From: Verrucomicrobiota bacterium
Lineage (GTDB): Bacteria > Verrucomicrobiota > Verrucomicrobiia > Limisphaerales > JAEYXS01
Assembly: GCA_021156225.1 (NCBI GenBank)
Contig: JAJNBN010000098.1
Coordinates: forward strand, 1 to 15,171
Direction of reading: 5' to 3'
DNA length: 15,171 nucleotides
The translations under genes were made by a program, and so were the position numbers. The notes beneath the pieces are model-generated. The model saw only the letters and a program-made list of their open reading frames with translations. It was not told the origin of the DNA and did not search any database. This document shows, one piece after another, positions 1 to 8,314 of the stretch (position 1 is its first letter; each line of letters begins with the position of its first letter).

Positions 1-1
1 A

Positions 2-802
2 TTAGAGATAGTAGTGGTTATAGTGCGCTTCACCGGGTGCGGTTTTCAGAAAGGCGTAGGCCTGCTGATAATTCGGCGAGTTCTTCGACTTCGCGAGTGA
101 GAACGCCAGACAACCGATGGCCGTGCGCGCGCCGTTCGGACCCACCGCTGAGGTGTAGCCAAAACCACCTTCTGGCGTCTGGCACTTCTTGAAATAATCG
201 AGCGCCTTCTGGATCGCCTCTTCCGGCACGGACATGCCCGCGTTGCGCGCGGCGAAGAGCGCCACCACTTGGGCACCGCTCACCGTCGTATCGGCGTCCA
301 GGCTCTCGGGTGAATAGCGCCACGCACCGAAGCTGTTCGCCTTTTGGGAGGAGATGATGAGGTTCACCGCTTTCTCCATGGCGGGACCGATGCGGTCATC
401 GTCCACCATGCCGTAAGCTTCAGCGAGCGCCAAGGTGGCGAACCCATGGTTATACATCGATCGGCCGATGTAACCCGTGTCTTTGTTCATCTGGCTCAGG
501 ATGAAATCCAGCCCCTTGCGGATGGCCACGCTGTAAGGTCCCACGTTCGGATCATCGCCATGAGCGAGCATGGCCACCACGGCCAGTCCGCAAACTCCCG
601 GCTCCGCTCCGTACGGTTGATCGGACCAACGGCCCTCGGGGGACTGGTTCTTCAACAAGAACTGCAGCCCTTTCACATACGTGGCATCCACCTCAGAGGC
701 CGCCAGATCGGAACGCTCGATGAACAATTGCTGGGCACGCAGCGAGGGTGTCGCGATGGCCAGCATCGCGAGCAACAGAAATATATGGAGTGTTTTATTC
801 AT
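2..802 (-). CDS. Secreted prenyltransferase/squalene-oxidase-repeat protein, probably C-terminally truncated
   Basis: This is a 266-codon frame. The start at 802 is chosen because it opens directly on a signal peptide (MNKTLHIFLLLAMLAIATPS, cut near LRA-QQ) and overlaps the stop of the upstream gene by 8 nt (ATGAATAA). A longer in-frame start at 922 would read through the neighbour's coding sequence. The mature part has the repeats of an alpha/alpha-toroid prenyltransferase/squalene-cyclase fold, with QW-like segments at QSPEGRW, SQKANSFGAWRYSP and CQTPEGGFGY. There is no DxDD cyclase motif, so no enzymatic activity can be claimed. Such proteins often close MoxR/VWA operons in this phylum, and their substrate is unknown. 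The frame ends in TAA at positions 2-4, just after an H-Y-x-H-Y-Y stretch, where relatives as I know them continue for several dozen residues. A nonsense mutation, frameshift or sequencing error is therefore possible. Confidence 0.8.
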   Translation of the reverse strand: MNKTLHIFLLLAMLAIATPSLRAQQLFIERSDLAASEVDATYVKGLQFLLKNQSPEGRWSDQPYGAEPGVCGLAVVAMLAHGDDPNVGPYSVAIRKGLDFILSQMNKDTGYIGRSMYNHGFATLALAEAYGMVDDDRIGPAMEKAVNLIISSQKANSFGAWRYSPESLDADTTVSGAQVVALFAARNAGMSVPEEAIQKALDYFKKCQTPEGGFGYTSAVGPNGARTAIGCLAFSLAKSKNSPNYQQAYAFLKTAPGEAHYNHYYL

Positions 803-3800
803 CCAGTTTCTCGATCGCTTTGAAATAGCTCTCCAGTGCGTCGCGGAATTCCACCGGCACTGGTTGAGTGACTCCCGTTGTGCTGCCGGTGGTGCGGGCG
901 TTGTCGCGATTGCCTCGGCCATCGCCCGTCGCGGCCTGGTTCGTCCGACTCGTATCGCCGCCGCTCTGGTTCATGCCGGGATTGCTGCCCTGCTGCATGC
1001 CCATGGCCGGTGCGGCCGGTTGGGCGGCCATCTGCATCAGGAAGGCCATCTCCATCTCGCTGGCGGAGGCGCTGCTGCTGCTCTGGCTGTTCTTCCGCTG
1101 TTGCTCGTTCAGGAGATTGATCATGTCTGAGAGATTCTCCACCACCTTCAACTCGGCATCCAGCGCCACGGCATCCGTCTGCGGTTTGCCGAGGACGTTC
1201 TCGGTGTTGCGCATCGATTGGAAGGTATCCTCCAGCGGCTTGTCCAGCTCCGGCGTATTGTTCTCGAATTGGATATCCAGGATCTGCCGGCGTGAGAGGA
1301 ACTGGGCTTCCGCCAGTTTCTTCGCATTCTGCGCATACTGCGGGTCCACGCTCTTGCGCTGTTCCAGCAATTTGGTGCGGTCGATCAGATTGTGCTCCGC
1401 TGCCCGCATTCGCAGGAAGCTCATGAGGAGCTTGATGTTGTCATCCTGCGGCGGCTTGCCTTCGCCCTGGCCTTGTCCCTCGCCGGATTTGGAATCGGAC
1501 TTTGGTTCCAACTTGTCGGCCCAGTCGTTGAACCGCTTCGTCCACGCACCCAGATTCTGCAACGATTGCAGCGAGACATTCGCCAGCATCGTGTGGCGCA
1601 GCTTGTCGAGCTGCGGCACCGTCTCGGCATCCTTCATATCTTTGCTCACCTCGCCGTAAATCGCCTTCTGCGTGCGCTCAAAAAACCGGCCCATCTCATC
1701 CTGCACCGTCTCGGCGTCTTTACGCGCCTTCGCCTGCGAGCCGGACAGGTCATTGATGGTATTCAAATAACGGCTAGGCAATTCCGCGGGCAGCAAGCCT
1801 ACTGTTTCCGGAACAATCGTTTGCAGATGCTCCGCGATCTTCTGTTCATCCTTGGAGATCTGCCGCAGCCGTTGCGCGAGTGTTTGCGCCTGCAAGCGGT
1901 CCAGCCCTTGATTCACATCCTGCTGCATTTTCTCCAGCGCGCGTGTGGCTTCCTCTTCGGAGGTCTGCGCCTTGGCGAGTTGCTCCTGCCGTTCGGCGGC
2001 CTTTTGCTGTGCTTGCTGCAAAGACTGTGACGCATCCTTCATCTCCTTCTTGGAGAGTTCCTGCATCGCCTGCAGCGTCCTCGCCCAGTCGCGCAACGTC
2101 TCTTCGTTGAAGGTCGGATTGCGCAAGGCTTCCTTCAGCGTCTCCGTGCCGGAGCGCGCCACGTCTTGCAACTGCCGGGCCACCTGCTCCTGCTGCTTGG
2201 CCAATTCCTCTGCCCGTGCGGCGGCGGCTTCCGTGTTCAGCTTTTCCTCCGGCTGCTGTTTCAGTTCGCGGGTTGCATTTGCCAGCGCCTCTTCCTTGCG
2301 CGTCACTTCTTCGAGCTTCGCGAACATCTGCTCGAACTGCTGGCGCACCATCTCCGCATGCTTCACATGACCGACGACATGGACGCGGAACCGGGCGGTT
2401 TCCGAAGGTACGCGGTTGGGCAGAAAATCTGTCGCCAACGCTCTGACTTCCACCGTGGTATCCGAGGGGATGTTCAACACCGAAGGGCTGAACACAAACA
2501 GCTCGTTGAATTGCCGCGTGACGGAGTTGGTCGTCGGCCGCCGGAGCACTTGTGTGCCCGGTGAGTTGGTGATGGCCGGTCCCGAGATTTGCTCCCAGGC
2601 CAGCGATAATTCCCGCACACCGAAGTCGTCACGGGCCGCGGTGTTGATGCGCAGCACCTCGTCTTCCAAAATCGCCACATCCATGGCGAGATCGCTCAGC
2701 TCGACCATCGGCGCGGCATCCACCGTCGCTTCGATGCCGAGAAGCCACGGAGCCCGGTTCGTCAAACCGAGTTCATCCGTCCAGCCAAAGGTCGCCCGTT
2801 GCGCATCCGCCAATACCAAAGGTGTGCTCAAGAATTGGCTGCCTTTCACTTCCAGCGGCATGGGCTTCTGACGGTCCAGTTGCAACCAAGCCTGTTTCAA
2901 GGGACGGCTGGCGTTACCGGCAAGGATCACTTTCGTATCCGCCAGCACGCGCAGCTTGCCGCTCATCGCGGATTCTTCGAGCGGCGGTTGCTGGAGATAG
3001 GCGGGGAGTTCCACGCGAGCGGTCAGTTGTCGCAAAGCGGGTCGATGCTCTGGCCGGACGCGCAACGTGCTGCTGGCATCACCCACACGGAGCTTGAGTT
3101 CGGTGGCCACGGTCTGCGGCGGCAGATCGAACTTCACGAGGCCGGATTCAACCGTGGCCTTCGCCTCATGCAGACCGATGGTAGCCACCGCATCCTGCGG
3201 GCGCCAAAAAGATTGATAAGCGACCCGCGTCTCAAAGCGGAAAGCCTCGCCATGCGGCACCACGATCTCCGCCGGCACATCCTGCCATTTCACGAACGTG
3301 TAGCGCGGCGCTTCCGAAGCTGGCATGAGCCAGCGTTTCAAAGAGTTGCCTACCGCCATCGGCGCGATGATCGCCAGTAGCGCGAGGATACCGGCCACAA
3401 TACCCGTGCCGATGAGCAGCTTGCGCGCAGGCCGGAAATCTACGGCCTCGCTGAAGTCCATCTTAGCCGCATCATCCGTCACCTGGCGGATGGCCGCGCG
3501 ACAGAGAGCGGGTGACATGCCTTCCAGCAGTTCCGTCTGTTCCGCCAGTTCCACGATGCCCAGCAAGCGGTCACCCAGACGGCGATGATGCTTCTGCACG
3601 ATCTTAGAGAACGCCCGCATGTCCCGCCGCCGCCAATACCAGAGCGACCACCACCGCTGCACCAGCCACAAGCCCAATCCCAACCCACCCAGCGTCAGGA
3701 CCATCCGCACGGCCCGGGGCGTATCCCAAATGCGGTCCGAGATGAAGAGCGCCAGCAATGAAATCAGCAACGCGACTACGGCAGCCGAGACTGCGACAGT

Positions 3801-3884
3801 CGTTTCCTTGCGCCAAAGTGCCCGCTCCAGCGCCGCAAACTGCGCGCGCAGGGAATCAGGCAAATTTGTCGGCTGTGATTCCAT
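795..3884 (-). CDS. DUF4175-like membrane-anchored coiled-coil protein
   Basis: The protein has 1029 residues. Three hydrophobic segments lie near the N-terminus (about residues 29-49, 59-82 and 155-178), with basic WRRRDMR after the second. A long periplasmic-type beta-rich region follows to about residue 500. Then comes a long Q/E/A/K-rich coiled coil (about 505-720; for example EELAKQQEQVARQLQDVAR), a charged linker, and a Met/Gln/Ser/Asn-rich low-complexity tail before a short final helix (FRDALESYFKAIEKLDE). The layout resembles the DUF4175/TIGR02302 group found in MoxR/VWA operons. No enzymatic motif is seen, so a scaffold or envelope structural role is an inference. The start lies 6 nt after the preceding stop with no clear ribosome binding site, which suggests translational coupling. 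The end overlaps the next gene by 8 nt. The family assignment is less certain than the membrane topology. Confidence 0.85.
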   Translation of the reverse strand: MESQPTNLPDSLRAQFAALERALWRKETTVAVSAAVVALLISLLALFISDRIWDTPRAVRMVLTLGGLGLGLWLVQRWWSLWYWRRRDMRAFSKIVQKHHRRLGDRLLGIVELAEQTELLEGMSPALCRAAIRQVTDDAAKMDFSEAVDFRPARKLLIGTGIVAGILALLAIIAPMAVGNSLKRWLMPASEAPRYTFVKWQDVPAEIVVPHGEAFRFETRVAYQSFWRPQDAVATIGLHEAKATVESGLVKFDLPPQTVATELKLRVGDASSTLRVRPEHRPALRQLTARVELPAYLQQPPLEESAMSGKLRVLADTKVILAGNASRPLKQAWLQLDRQKPMPLEVKGSQFLSTPLVLADAQRATFGWTDELGLTNRAPWLLGIEATVDAAPMVELSDLAMDVAILEDEVLRINTAARDDFGVRELSLAWEQISGPAITNSPGTQVLRRPTTNSVTRQFNELFVFSPSVLNIPSDTTVEVRALATDFLPNRVPSETARFRVHVVGHVKHAEMVRQQFEQMFAKLEEVTRKEEALANATRELKQQPEEKLNTEAAAARAEELAKQQEQVARQLQDVARSGTETLKEALRNPTFNEETLRDWARTLQAMQELSKKEMKDASQSLQQAQQKAAERQEQLAKAQTSEEEATRALEKMQQDVNQGLDRLQAQTLAQRLRQISKDEQKIAEHLQTIVPETVGLLPAELPSRYLNTINDLSGSQAKARKDAETVQDEMGRFFERTQKAIYGEVSKDMKDAETVPQLDKLRHTMLANVSLQSLQNLGAWTKRFNDWADKLEPKSDSKSGEGQGQGEGKPPQDDNIKLLMSFLRMRAAEHNLIDRTKLLEQRKSVDPQYAQNAKKLAEAQFLSRRQILDIQFENNTPELDKPLEDTFQSMRNTENVLGKPQTDAVALDAELKVVENLSDMINLLNEQQRKNSQSSSSASASEMEMAFLMQMAAQPAAPAMGMQQGSNPGMNQSGGDTSRTNQAATGDGRGNRDNARTTGSTTGVTQPVPVEFRDALESYFKAIEKLDE

Positions 3885-3890
3885 TACTAG

Positions 3891-6077
3891 TTATACCATG
3901 CCCGCGAGTTTGCGGGCCGTCCAATAAATCCCGAGCAAGAGCAGGATGAATCCGCCCCACATCGGCTCCGCCCAGAGCCGCGTCCGCCGTTCCAACGGCT
4001 TGGGCTCCGGCAATAGCGAGATCTGCTGTACCAAAGTATCGAGTTCGTTCACCGAAACGTTGATGCCTTGGGTCAAGGCGGCCAGTTCACGTAAGACGCG
4101 GGCATTCGCGGGCTGGCCCAGCTTCTCTCGTTCCGGTCGTTTGACGGCAATCGTCGTCGTCAGCTCCCGGCCATGTTCCGGCGAATTGAGCTGCAACTTG
4201 TAGTTCCCACCTTCTGTGGGACGATAGCTGCCCTTGAACACGCCCCACCCGCCATCCACCGCCGCGAACGACAGACGTTCACTGCGCCCTGAAGGTGTGG
4301 TGATGGTGGCCAAGACAGAACCTTTCTCCGCCGGGAAGCCCTCGCGGTTCAGGATGCTGGCTTGAAAGAAAACGGTTTCGCCCACACCCGGCGCTTCCGG
4401 ACTGTAAGTAAGGCGCACACCCTCGCGCTCGGAGAGATGCCGCTGATGCGCCATCCAGCGCACCACGCCGCTCCAGAAGCGATAATGGTAACGATCTTCC
4501 ACCCCGCGTCGCCAGCGCCACGCGCTGTCCGTGCCCATGAAGAGTACCTTGCCACTGCCGTAAGGCCGCGTCACCACGATCGGCACGCGACCCCATTTGT
4601 TCCGCAGGGAAGAATGCACCGCCAACACTTCCGCACCCGGACGGGCCTTCTCAATCGCCGCGCTCCAGAAGAAGCCCGGCAGATTTTTCCAGACGAACGC
4701 ATTCTTTGCATCATCCGATTCAAACCGCATCAGGAAATGATCCATACCATCATTCGACAACTGGAACGTCGCCTCATTCTGCAACGCGATACCATTCGGC
4801 TTGGTGATGTCCCAAACCACCGGCATCAAGTCTTCGAGCGGGGATTTCAAGAAGGTCAGTTCCCGACCACGACGACCCGGTAAGAAAACCAAGCCGCTGG
4901 ATTGCTGTTCCACCAAGCCACGAAGCAGTTCGAGATCAGTCTCTTTCAACTCGCCTTCGCCCACGCCCACATCGCCGAGGAACACCACGTCATACTTCGC
5001 GAGCTGCTCTTTCGTTCCCGGAAAAGACGGCAGGTAATCATTGCCCCCGCCCATGCCGATGCCGGGATGAAAGAGCACGCAGTTCAGTTCCACACCCGGA
5101 TCGCGCGCGAGGGCGTTCCGCAGATAGCGATATTCCCAGCGCGGCTGTGAATCCACCACCAGCACCTTCAACGATTCCGAACGCACCGCGATGCGCATGG
5201 ACTGCTCGTTGTTCTTGGGCAGGGCCTCATCTGCTTCCACCGGCACTTGCAGGTTCAAAGAAAAATCCCCCACCACGCGCGGCGACCAGATGATGCTGTC
5301 CTGCAATTCACCCAGCGCCGGTATCACGACCGGCCGTTTGATCTCCTCACCATTCTCTTCGCGCAGCACGACGGTGGTCTTCACCTCACGCGGCAAATGG
5401 CTCTTGATGCGGAACGGAATGGATATCTGTTCGCCCACCAGTCCATAGGCCGGTGGCTTCACCTGCTCGAGCACCAAATCAGGCAACGGGGTATCACGTC
5501 CCACGGTGACAGAGAAAACGGGGATGCCCTGTTCACGATAACGCGCTGCGGCGGTGAGCGGCGATTTGCCCGCATTCCAATCGCCATCCGTGAGCAGGAT
5601 GACGGTTTTGAGATTCTTGCGCTGGGCCAACGCGCCATCGAGCGCCGCGTTCAAATCCGTTCCTGGATCAGCCGCAGCAGCATCCGTTGGTGGCGTAGCG
5701 AATGCTTCAAACCACACACGCGCATCCTTTTCCAATGGCCGCCAGAACTCACGCTTCTGTTGCGCCTCCAGCCAGTCGCGCCGGGTCAGCACATTCGTGC
5801 CTTGCTGCAGATCGCGCGTCTCCATGCTCGCCGAGGCATCCGCCAGCACGACGATCTCGGGCGTCTCCGTGCGTTCGATGCGCTGTACGCGCTCCGGCCG
5901 CATGAGCGTGATGAGCAGCAGCGTGATGATGATGAGCCGCAAGCTCTCCAGCCACAAAGTCGGACCATGTCCCGGCCGTCGCCGCCAATGGATGAAGCCG
6001 AACACGGCAGCAGTCACCCAAGCTGCAATTCCCAGCAGCATCCACGGACCTGAAACTGTGAATGACCAGTCGGTCAT
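3891..6077 (-). CDS. Membrane protein with VWA and glutamine-amidotransferase-like domains
   Basis: The protein has 728 residues. Two N-terminal membrane helices (about 10-30 and 43-59) precede a von Willebrand A domain (about 74-190). Its metal-binding MIDAS residues are visible: DASAS at 80-84, the Thr of PGTDL near 140, and D164 in LLTDGD. A beta-rich linker leads to a class I glutamine-amidotransferase-like domain (about 303-560) that starts LKVLVVDSQPRWEYRYL. The only cysteine in the protein is near residue 333, not at a nucleophile elbow (that region reads GLVFLPGRRG), so amidotransferase activity is unlikely. A second beta domain and a C-terminal helix (about 706-722) follow. The ATGA overlap with the upstream BatA-type gene indicates coupled translation. 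It is probably one of the VWA partners of the operon's MoxR ATPase, displayed on the outer face of the inner membrane. The client is unknown. Confidence 0.9.
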   Translation of the reverse strand: MTDWSFTVSGPWMLLGIAAWVTAAVFGFIHWRRRPGHGPTLWLESLRLIIITLLLITLMRPERVQRIERTETPEIVVLADASASMETRDLQQGTNVLTRRDWLEAQQKREFWRPLEKDARVWFEAFATPPTDAAAADPGTDLNAALDGALAQRKNLKTVILLTDGDWNAGKSPLTAAARYREQGIPVFSVTVGRDTPLPDLVLEQVKPPAYGLVGEQISIPFRIKSHLPREVKTTVVLREENGEEIKRPVVIPALGELQDSIIWSPRVVGDFSLNLQVPVEADEALPKNNEQSMRIAVRSESLKVLVVDSQPRWEYRYLRNALARDPGVELNCVLFHPGIGMGGGNDYLPSFPGTKEQLAKYDVVFLGDVGVGEGELKETDLELLRGLVEQQSSGLVFLPGRRGRELTFLKSPLEDLMPVVWDITKPNGIALQNEATFQLSNDGMDHFLMRFESDDAKNAFVWKNLPGFFWSAAIEKARPGAEVLAVHSSLRNKWGRVPIVVTRPYGSGKVLFMGTDSAWRWRRGVEDRYHYRFWSGVVRWMAHQRHLSEREGVRLTYSPEAPGVGETVFFQASILNREGFPAEKGSVLATITTPSGRSERLSFAAVDGGWGVFKGSYRPTEGGNYKLQLNSPEHGRELTTTIAVKRPEREKLGQPANARVLRELAALTQGINVSVNELDTLVQQISLLPEPKPLERRTRLWAEPMWGGFILLLLGIYWTARKLAGMV

Positions 6078-8089
6078 GAAACCACCTCCGCCGCTTCTTC
6101 CGGACGCCGTTTCACGGATTTGCCGGTCAGATTATCCGTGTGCGTGACTTTCGTGGGCAGCACGAGGAAGCTTTCCACTAACAAGAAGAGCAGCATGGCC
6201 GTCACAAAGAGCCGCCAGACCTCGCCCTGCATGCGATCGCTGTTTTGACCCGTCTCCTCAAACCATTGCAGGTTGATGCCGCTCAAGGCTCCGTTCACCT
6301 CTTCCCGCGTGGCCACTTCCGTCGAGTCTTCCCCGCTCGCCCGATTCAGCGCGGCCAGCCGTTCGCCCGCGCGATAGATGCCCGATTCGATCTGCGGATT
6401 CGTGCCGCCTCCTTCCACCGGTTGCCAAGGGAGCGCCTGATCCACCGCCGAAAGATCACCGCATTGCATGAGGCTGGCTTGGGTAAGCCGACGGCTACCG
6501 GTCTGCAACAGACGCTGCATGACGGGCACCAGCACCGGCCCATTGCCCAAAGTGGACCACTCGCGCAATGGCAACGAAGCGAGGAAATAAACCTGACCGC
6601 GGCCCAAAGTCTGGCGCGTGAGCAAGGCCCCATTGTCAGCAAACGTCGCCAGCGCGGGAGCCGTGCCGGTGATCATCTGGCGCTGTGTGATCGCTGCCGT
6701 GTTCATAGGCAGGCTGAAACCTTCCTCTGTTTTCGCCAACGGCCCTTCCTTCTCCTCCCAGCGTGCGACGGTGTAACTCTGGTTCTCTGCCGCCTTCTCC
6801 ACCGCGCCCCAACCTTGGCTGGCGAACTGACCCGCATCCGCTTTGCCCGTGGGCAGAAAAACCAGCGCACCACCGCTTTGCACAAAGGCATCCAGCTTGG
6901 TCGCCACATCTGCAGCGGGCAAAGCAGCCTGCCACAGAATGAGCACATCCCCATCAAAAGTCTGTCCGGCGGCATCCGCAGGTGAGAGCACGCGGGCTTC
7001 ACGCTGCGTGCCGGGAGCAGCGGCAGAAGAAGCGGCTGCGAGCCAACGGCCCACGCGAGCATCGTCCGTCACCACCGTGGTGCGCAGCTTCGCAGGCGGA
7101 CCATAGACGAACCACGCGCGGTTGTTGTGCAGGTTCGCATCCGCAGGCACTTCCACATAGCCCCAGCCGCTGCCGCGTTGCGCGCCGAGATTGACGCGCT
7201 GTCGCCAGCGCAGGTTGCCACCTTCCACCGCCACCTCGAATTGCGACGGCGTGCCGTTGAGATTCACCGTTACCGGAAGTGTCGTGGGTTGATTATTCGA
7301 GCGTTGTATATCCACAGCGAGGAGCAGTTCCGCTCGGTCATCGCGATCCGTGCGCAGGGCGTCCTGCAAAGTCACCGTCGTGTCCTGATCGCTCTCCGCG
7401 CTGATCGCCAGCACACGCAGGCGCACGCGTTGTTGCAGAGCGGTGAGCTGCGCCTGCAAGGGTTGCCAGCGTTCGTCATCCGGTTTCCAGTTCGTGCGTT
7501 GCAGATCGGAAGCGACCCAAAGCTCCGCCGTGCTCGTCTGATTCTCCTCCAGCCACGTGAGGGCTGCTTGGAACAGGCCAGGAAAATCACTGCTCGTATC
7601 CGTGGCGGTCGTAGCCGGAAGCTCACGCAGGTCGGAAGCGCGGGCGAGTGGTTGCGGGCGACGCAGAGCACTATCGATCACCACAATCTGGCTGCGACCA
7701 GCGAAAGGCTCCACCGCCTTCATCAAGGAACTGAGTGCCTGTTCGCGACGAGTCGTCGTGCTGCCCGTCAACTTGCCCTCCATGCTCACCGAACGATCCA
7801 GCAGGATGACGATGGCATCCGGAGCGGAATTCACCGACCAGCCCAACCAACCACCGGCCAGTGGACGGCCAAGGAACAGGATGAGCATCAGCACCGCCAG
7901 CACGCGAAAGAGCAAAATGAGCCATTGGCGCAATTTCGCCTGGCTCGTGGAGCTTTGCGTGGCGGCGACGAGGAAGCGCATGGCCGCCCATGGCTGCGGC
8001 CGATGGCGCAGCCGGTTGATCAAATGGATGATGACCGGCAGCAGCACCAGCGGCAACGCCCACAAAATCTCTGGCTGCAGGAAAGTCAT
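6074..8089 (-). CDS. BatA-type VWA membrane protein
   Basis: The protein has 671 residues. It begins with the characteristic BatA N-terminal membrane module: MTFLQPEILWALPLVLLPVI, then IHLINRLRHR, and a second helix at about 57-77. A VWA domain follows with a good MIDAS motif (DRSVS, residues 98-102). Residues from about 330 to 540 resemble a GATase-like fold (DGDVLILWQAALP; GGALVFLPTG) with no catalytic cysteine in place. A C-terminal helix lies at about 625-645, followed by a short basic tail. Length and architecture match the long BatA/VWA proteins of Verrucomicrobia and Planctomycetes; classical BatA is only about 330 residues. The ATG overlaps the stop of the 75-codon spacer frame (ATGA), and the gene's own stop overlaps the next ATG the same way. 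The start is fixed by the conserved BatA N-terminus. No Shine-Dalgarno sequence is visible upstream. Confidence 0.9.
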   Translation of the reverse strand: MTFLQPEILWALPLVLLPVIIHLINRLRHRPQPWAAMRFLVAATQSSTSQAKLRQWLILLFRVLAVLMLILFLGRPLAGGWLGWSVNSAPDAIVILLDRSVSMEGKLTGSTTTRREQALSSLMKAVEPFAGRSQIVVIDSALRRPQPLARASDLRELPATTATDTSSDFPGLFQAALTWLEENQTSTAELWVASDLQRTNWKPDDERWQPLQAQLTALQQRVRLRVLAISAESDQDTTVTLQDALRTDRDDRAELLLAVDIQRSNNQPTTLPVTVNLNGTPSQFEVAVEGGNLRWRQRVNLGAQRGSGWGYVEVPADANLHNNRAWFVYGPPAKLRTTVVTDDARVGRWLAAASSAAAPGTQREARVLSPADAAGQTFDGDVLILWQAALPAADVATKLDAFVQSGGALVFLPTGKADAGQFASQGWGAVEKAAENQSYTVARWEEKEGPLAKTEEGFSLPMNTAAITQRQMITGTAPALATFADNGALLTRQTLGRGQVYFLASLPLREWSTLGNGPVLVPVMQRLLQTGSRRLTQASLMQCGDLSAVDQALPWQPVEGGGTNPQIESGIYRAGERLAALNRASGEDSTEVATREEVNGALSGINLQWFEETGQNSDRMQGEVWRLFVTAMLLFLLVESFLVLPTKVTHTDNLTGKSVKRRPEEAAEVVS

Positions 8090-8313
8090 TCAGTTCGGGA
8101 TACGAGAGATAACGAACCAAAGGAAACACCCCTCACCCCGGCCCTCTCCCCTCCGAGGGGCGAGGGAGATGGACGGTTAAAAGCATCACGACGACCTGAT
8201 GCGAAATGAACGGTCAGTTGCTTCGGCGGCGGCCCGCTGAGGACCCCGACTATGAATCGGGGCGAGGCAGCGGGCCCTACCTCGCGCCATATATGTTCTT
8301 TTGTCGCCATCAT
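8086..8313 (-). CDS. 75-codon frame made largely of two palindromic repeats, fitted between operon genes
   Basis: This frame fills the only wide gap in the operon. It begins 1 nt after the DUF58 stop, with GAGG (8319-8322) 5 nt ahead of its ATG, and ends in TGA overlapping the BatA-type ATG by 4 nt. The protein starts MMATKEHIWREV. Most of what follows is translation of the two palindromes: PAASPRFIVGVLSGPP from 8231-8276 and RPSPSPLGGERAGVRG from 8129-8170. It has no known domain, and an independent protein function is doubtful. It could keep ribosomes moving from DUF58 into the BatA-type gene across inserted repeat DNA. It could equally be a chance open frame, since both repeats are GC-rich. 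Confidence 0.3.
   Translation of the reverse strand: MMATKEHIWREVGPAASPRFIVGVLSGPPPKQLTVHFASGRRDAFNRPSPSPLGGERAGVRGVSFGSLSLVSRTE
8129..8170. repeat. Dispersed palindromic repeat (PSPLGGERAGVRG type)
   Basis: The element contains an imperfect hairpin, CCCTCTCCCC (8142-8151) and GGGGCGAGGG (8157-8166), with a TCCGA loop and one mismatch. Translated on the minus strand it reads RPSPSPLGGERAGVRG, and on the plus strand LTPALSPPRGEGDG. I recognise these as the signature of a repeat scattered between genes in many bacterial genomes and often mis-annotated as small proteins. It lies inside the operon between the DUF58 and BatA-type genes. Confidence 0.75.
8231..8276. repeat. 46-bp compound palindrome
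   Basis: An outer perfect 9-bp stem, GGCCCGCTG (8231-8239) with CAGCGGGCC (8268-8276), encloses a short asymmetric internal loop. Inside it is a perfect 6-bp stem, CCCCGA (8244-8249) with TCGGGG (8257-8262), around a 7-nt loop. There is no T-run on either side, so it does not look like a terminator. It is more likely an intergenic palindromic repeat that inserted beside the 8129-8170 element. In the operon mRNA it would form a stable hairpin that could slow exonucleases or reduce expression of downstream genes. Confidence 0.7.
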
Positions 8314-8314
8314 A

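Noticed and set aside
802..922. Longer N-terminus for the prenyltransferase-repeat protein, starting at 922
   Set aside because: The added 40 residues come from the C-terminal coding part of the DUF4175-like gene in another frame. They would bury a clear signal peptide that starts at 802.
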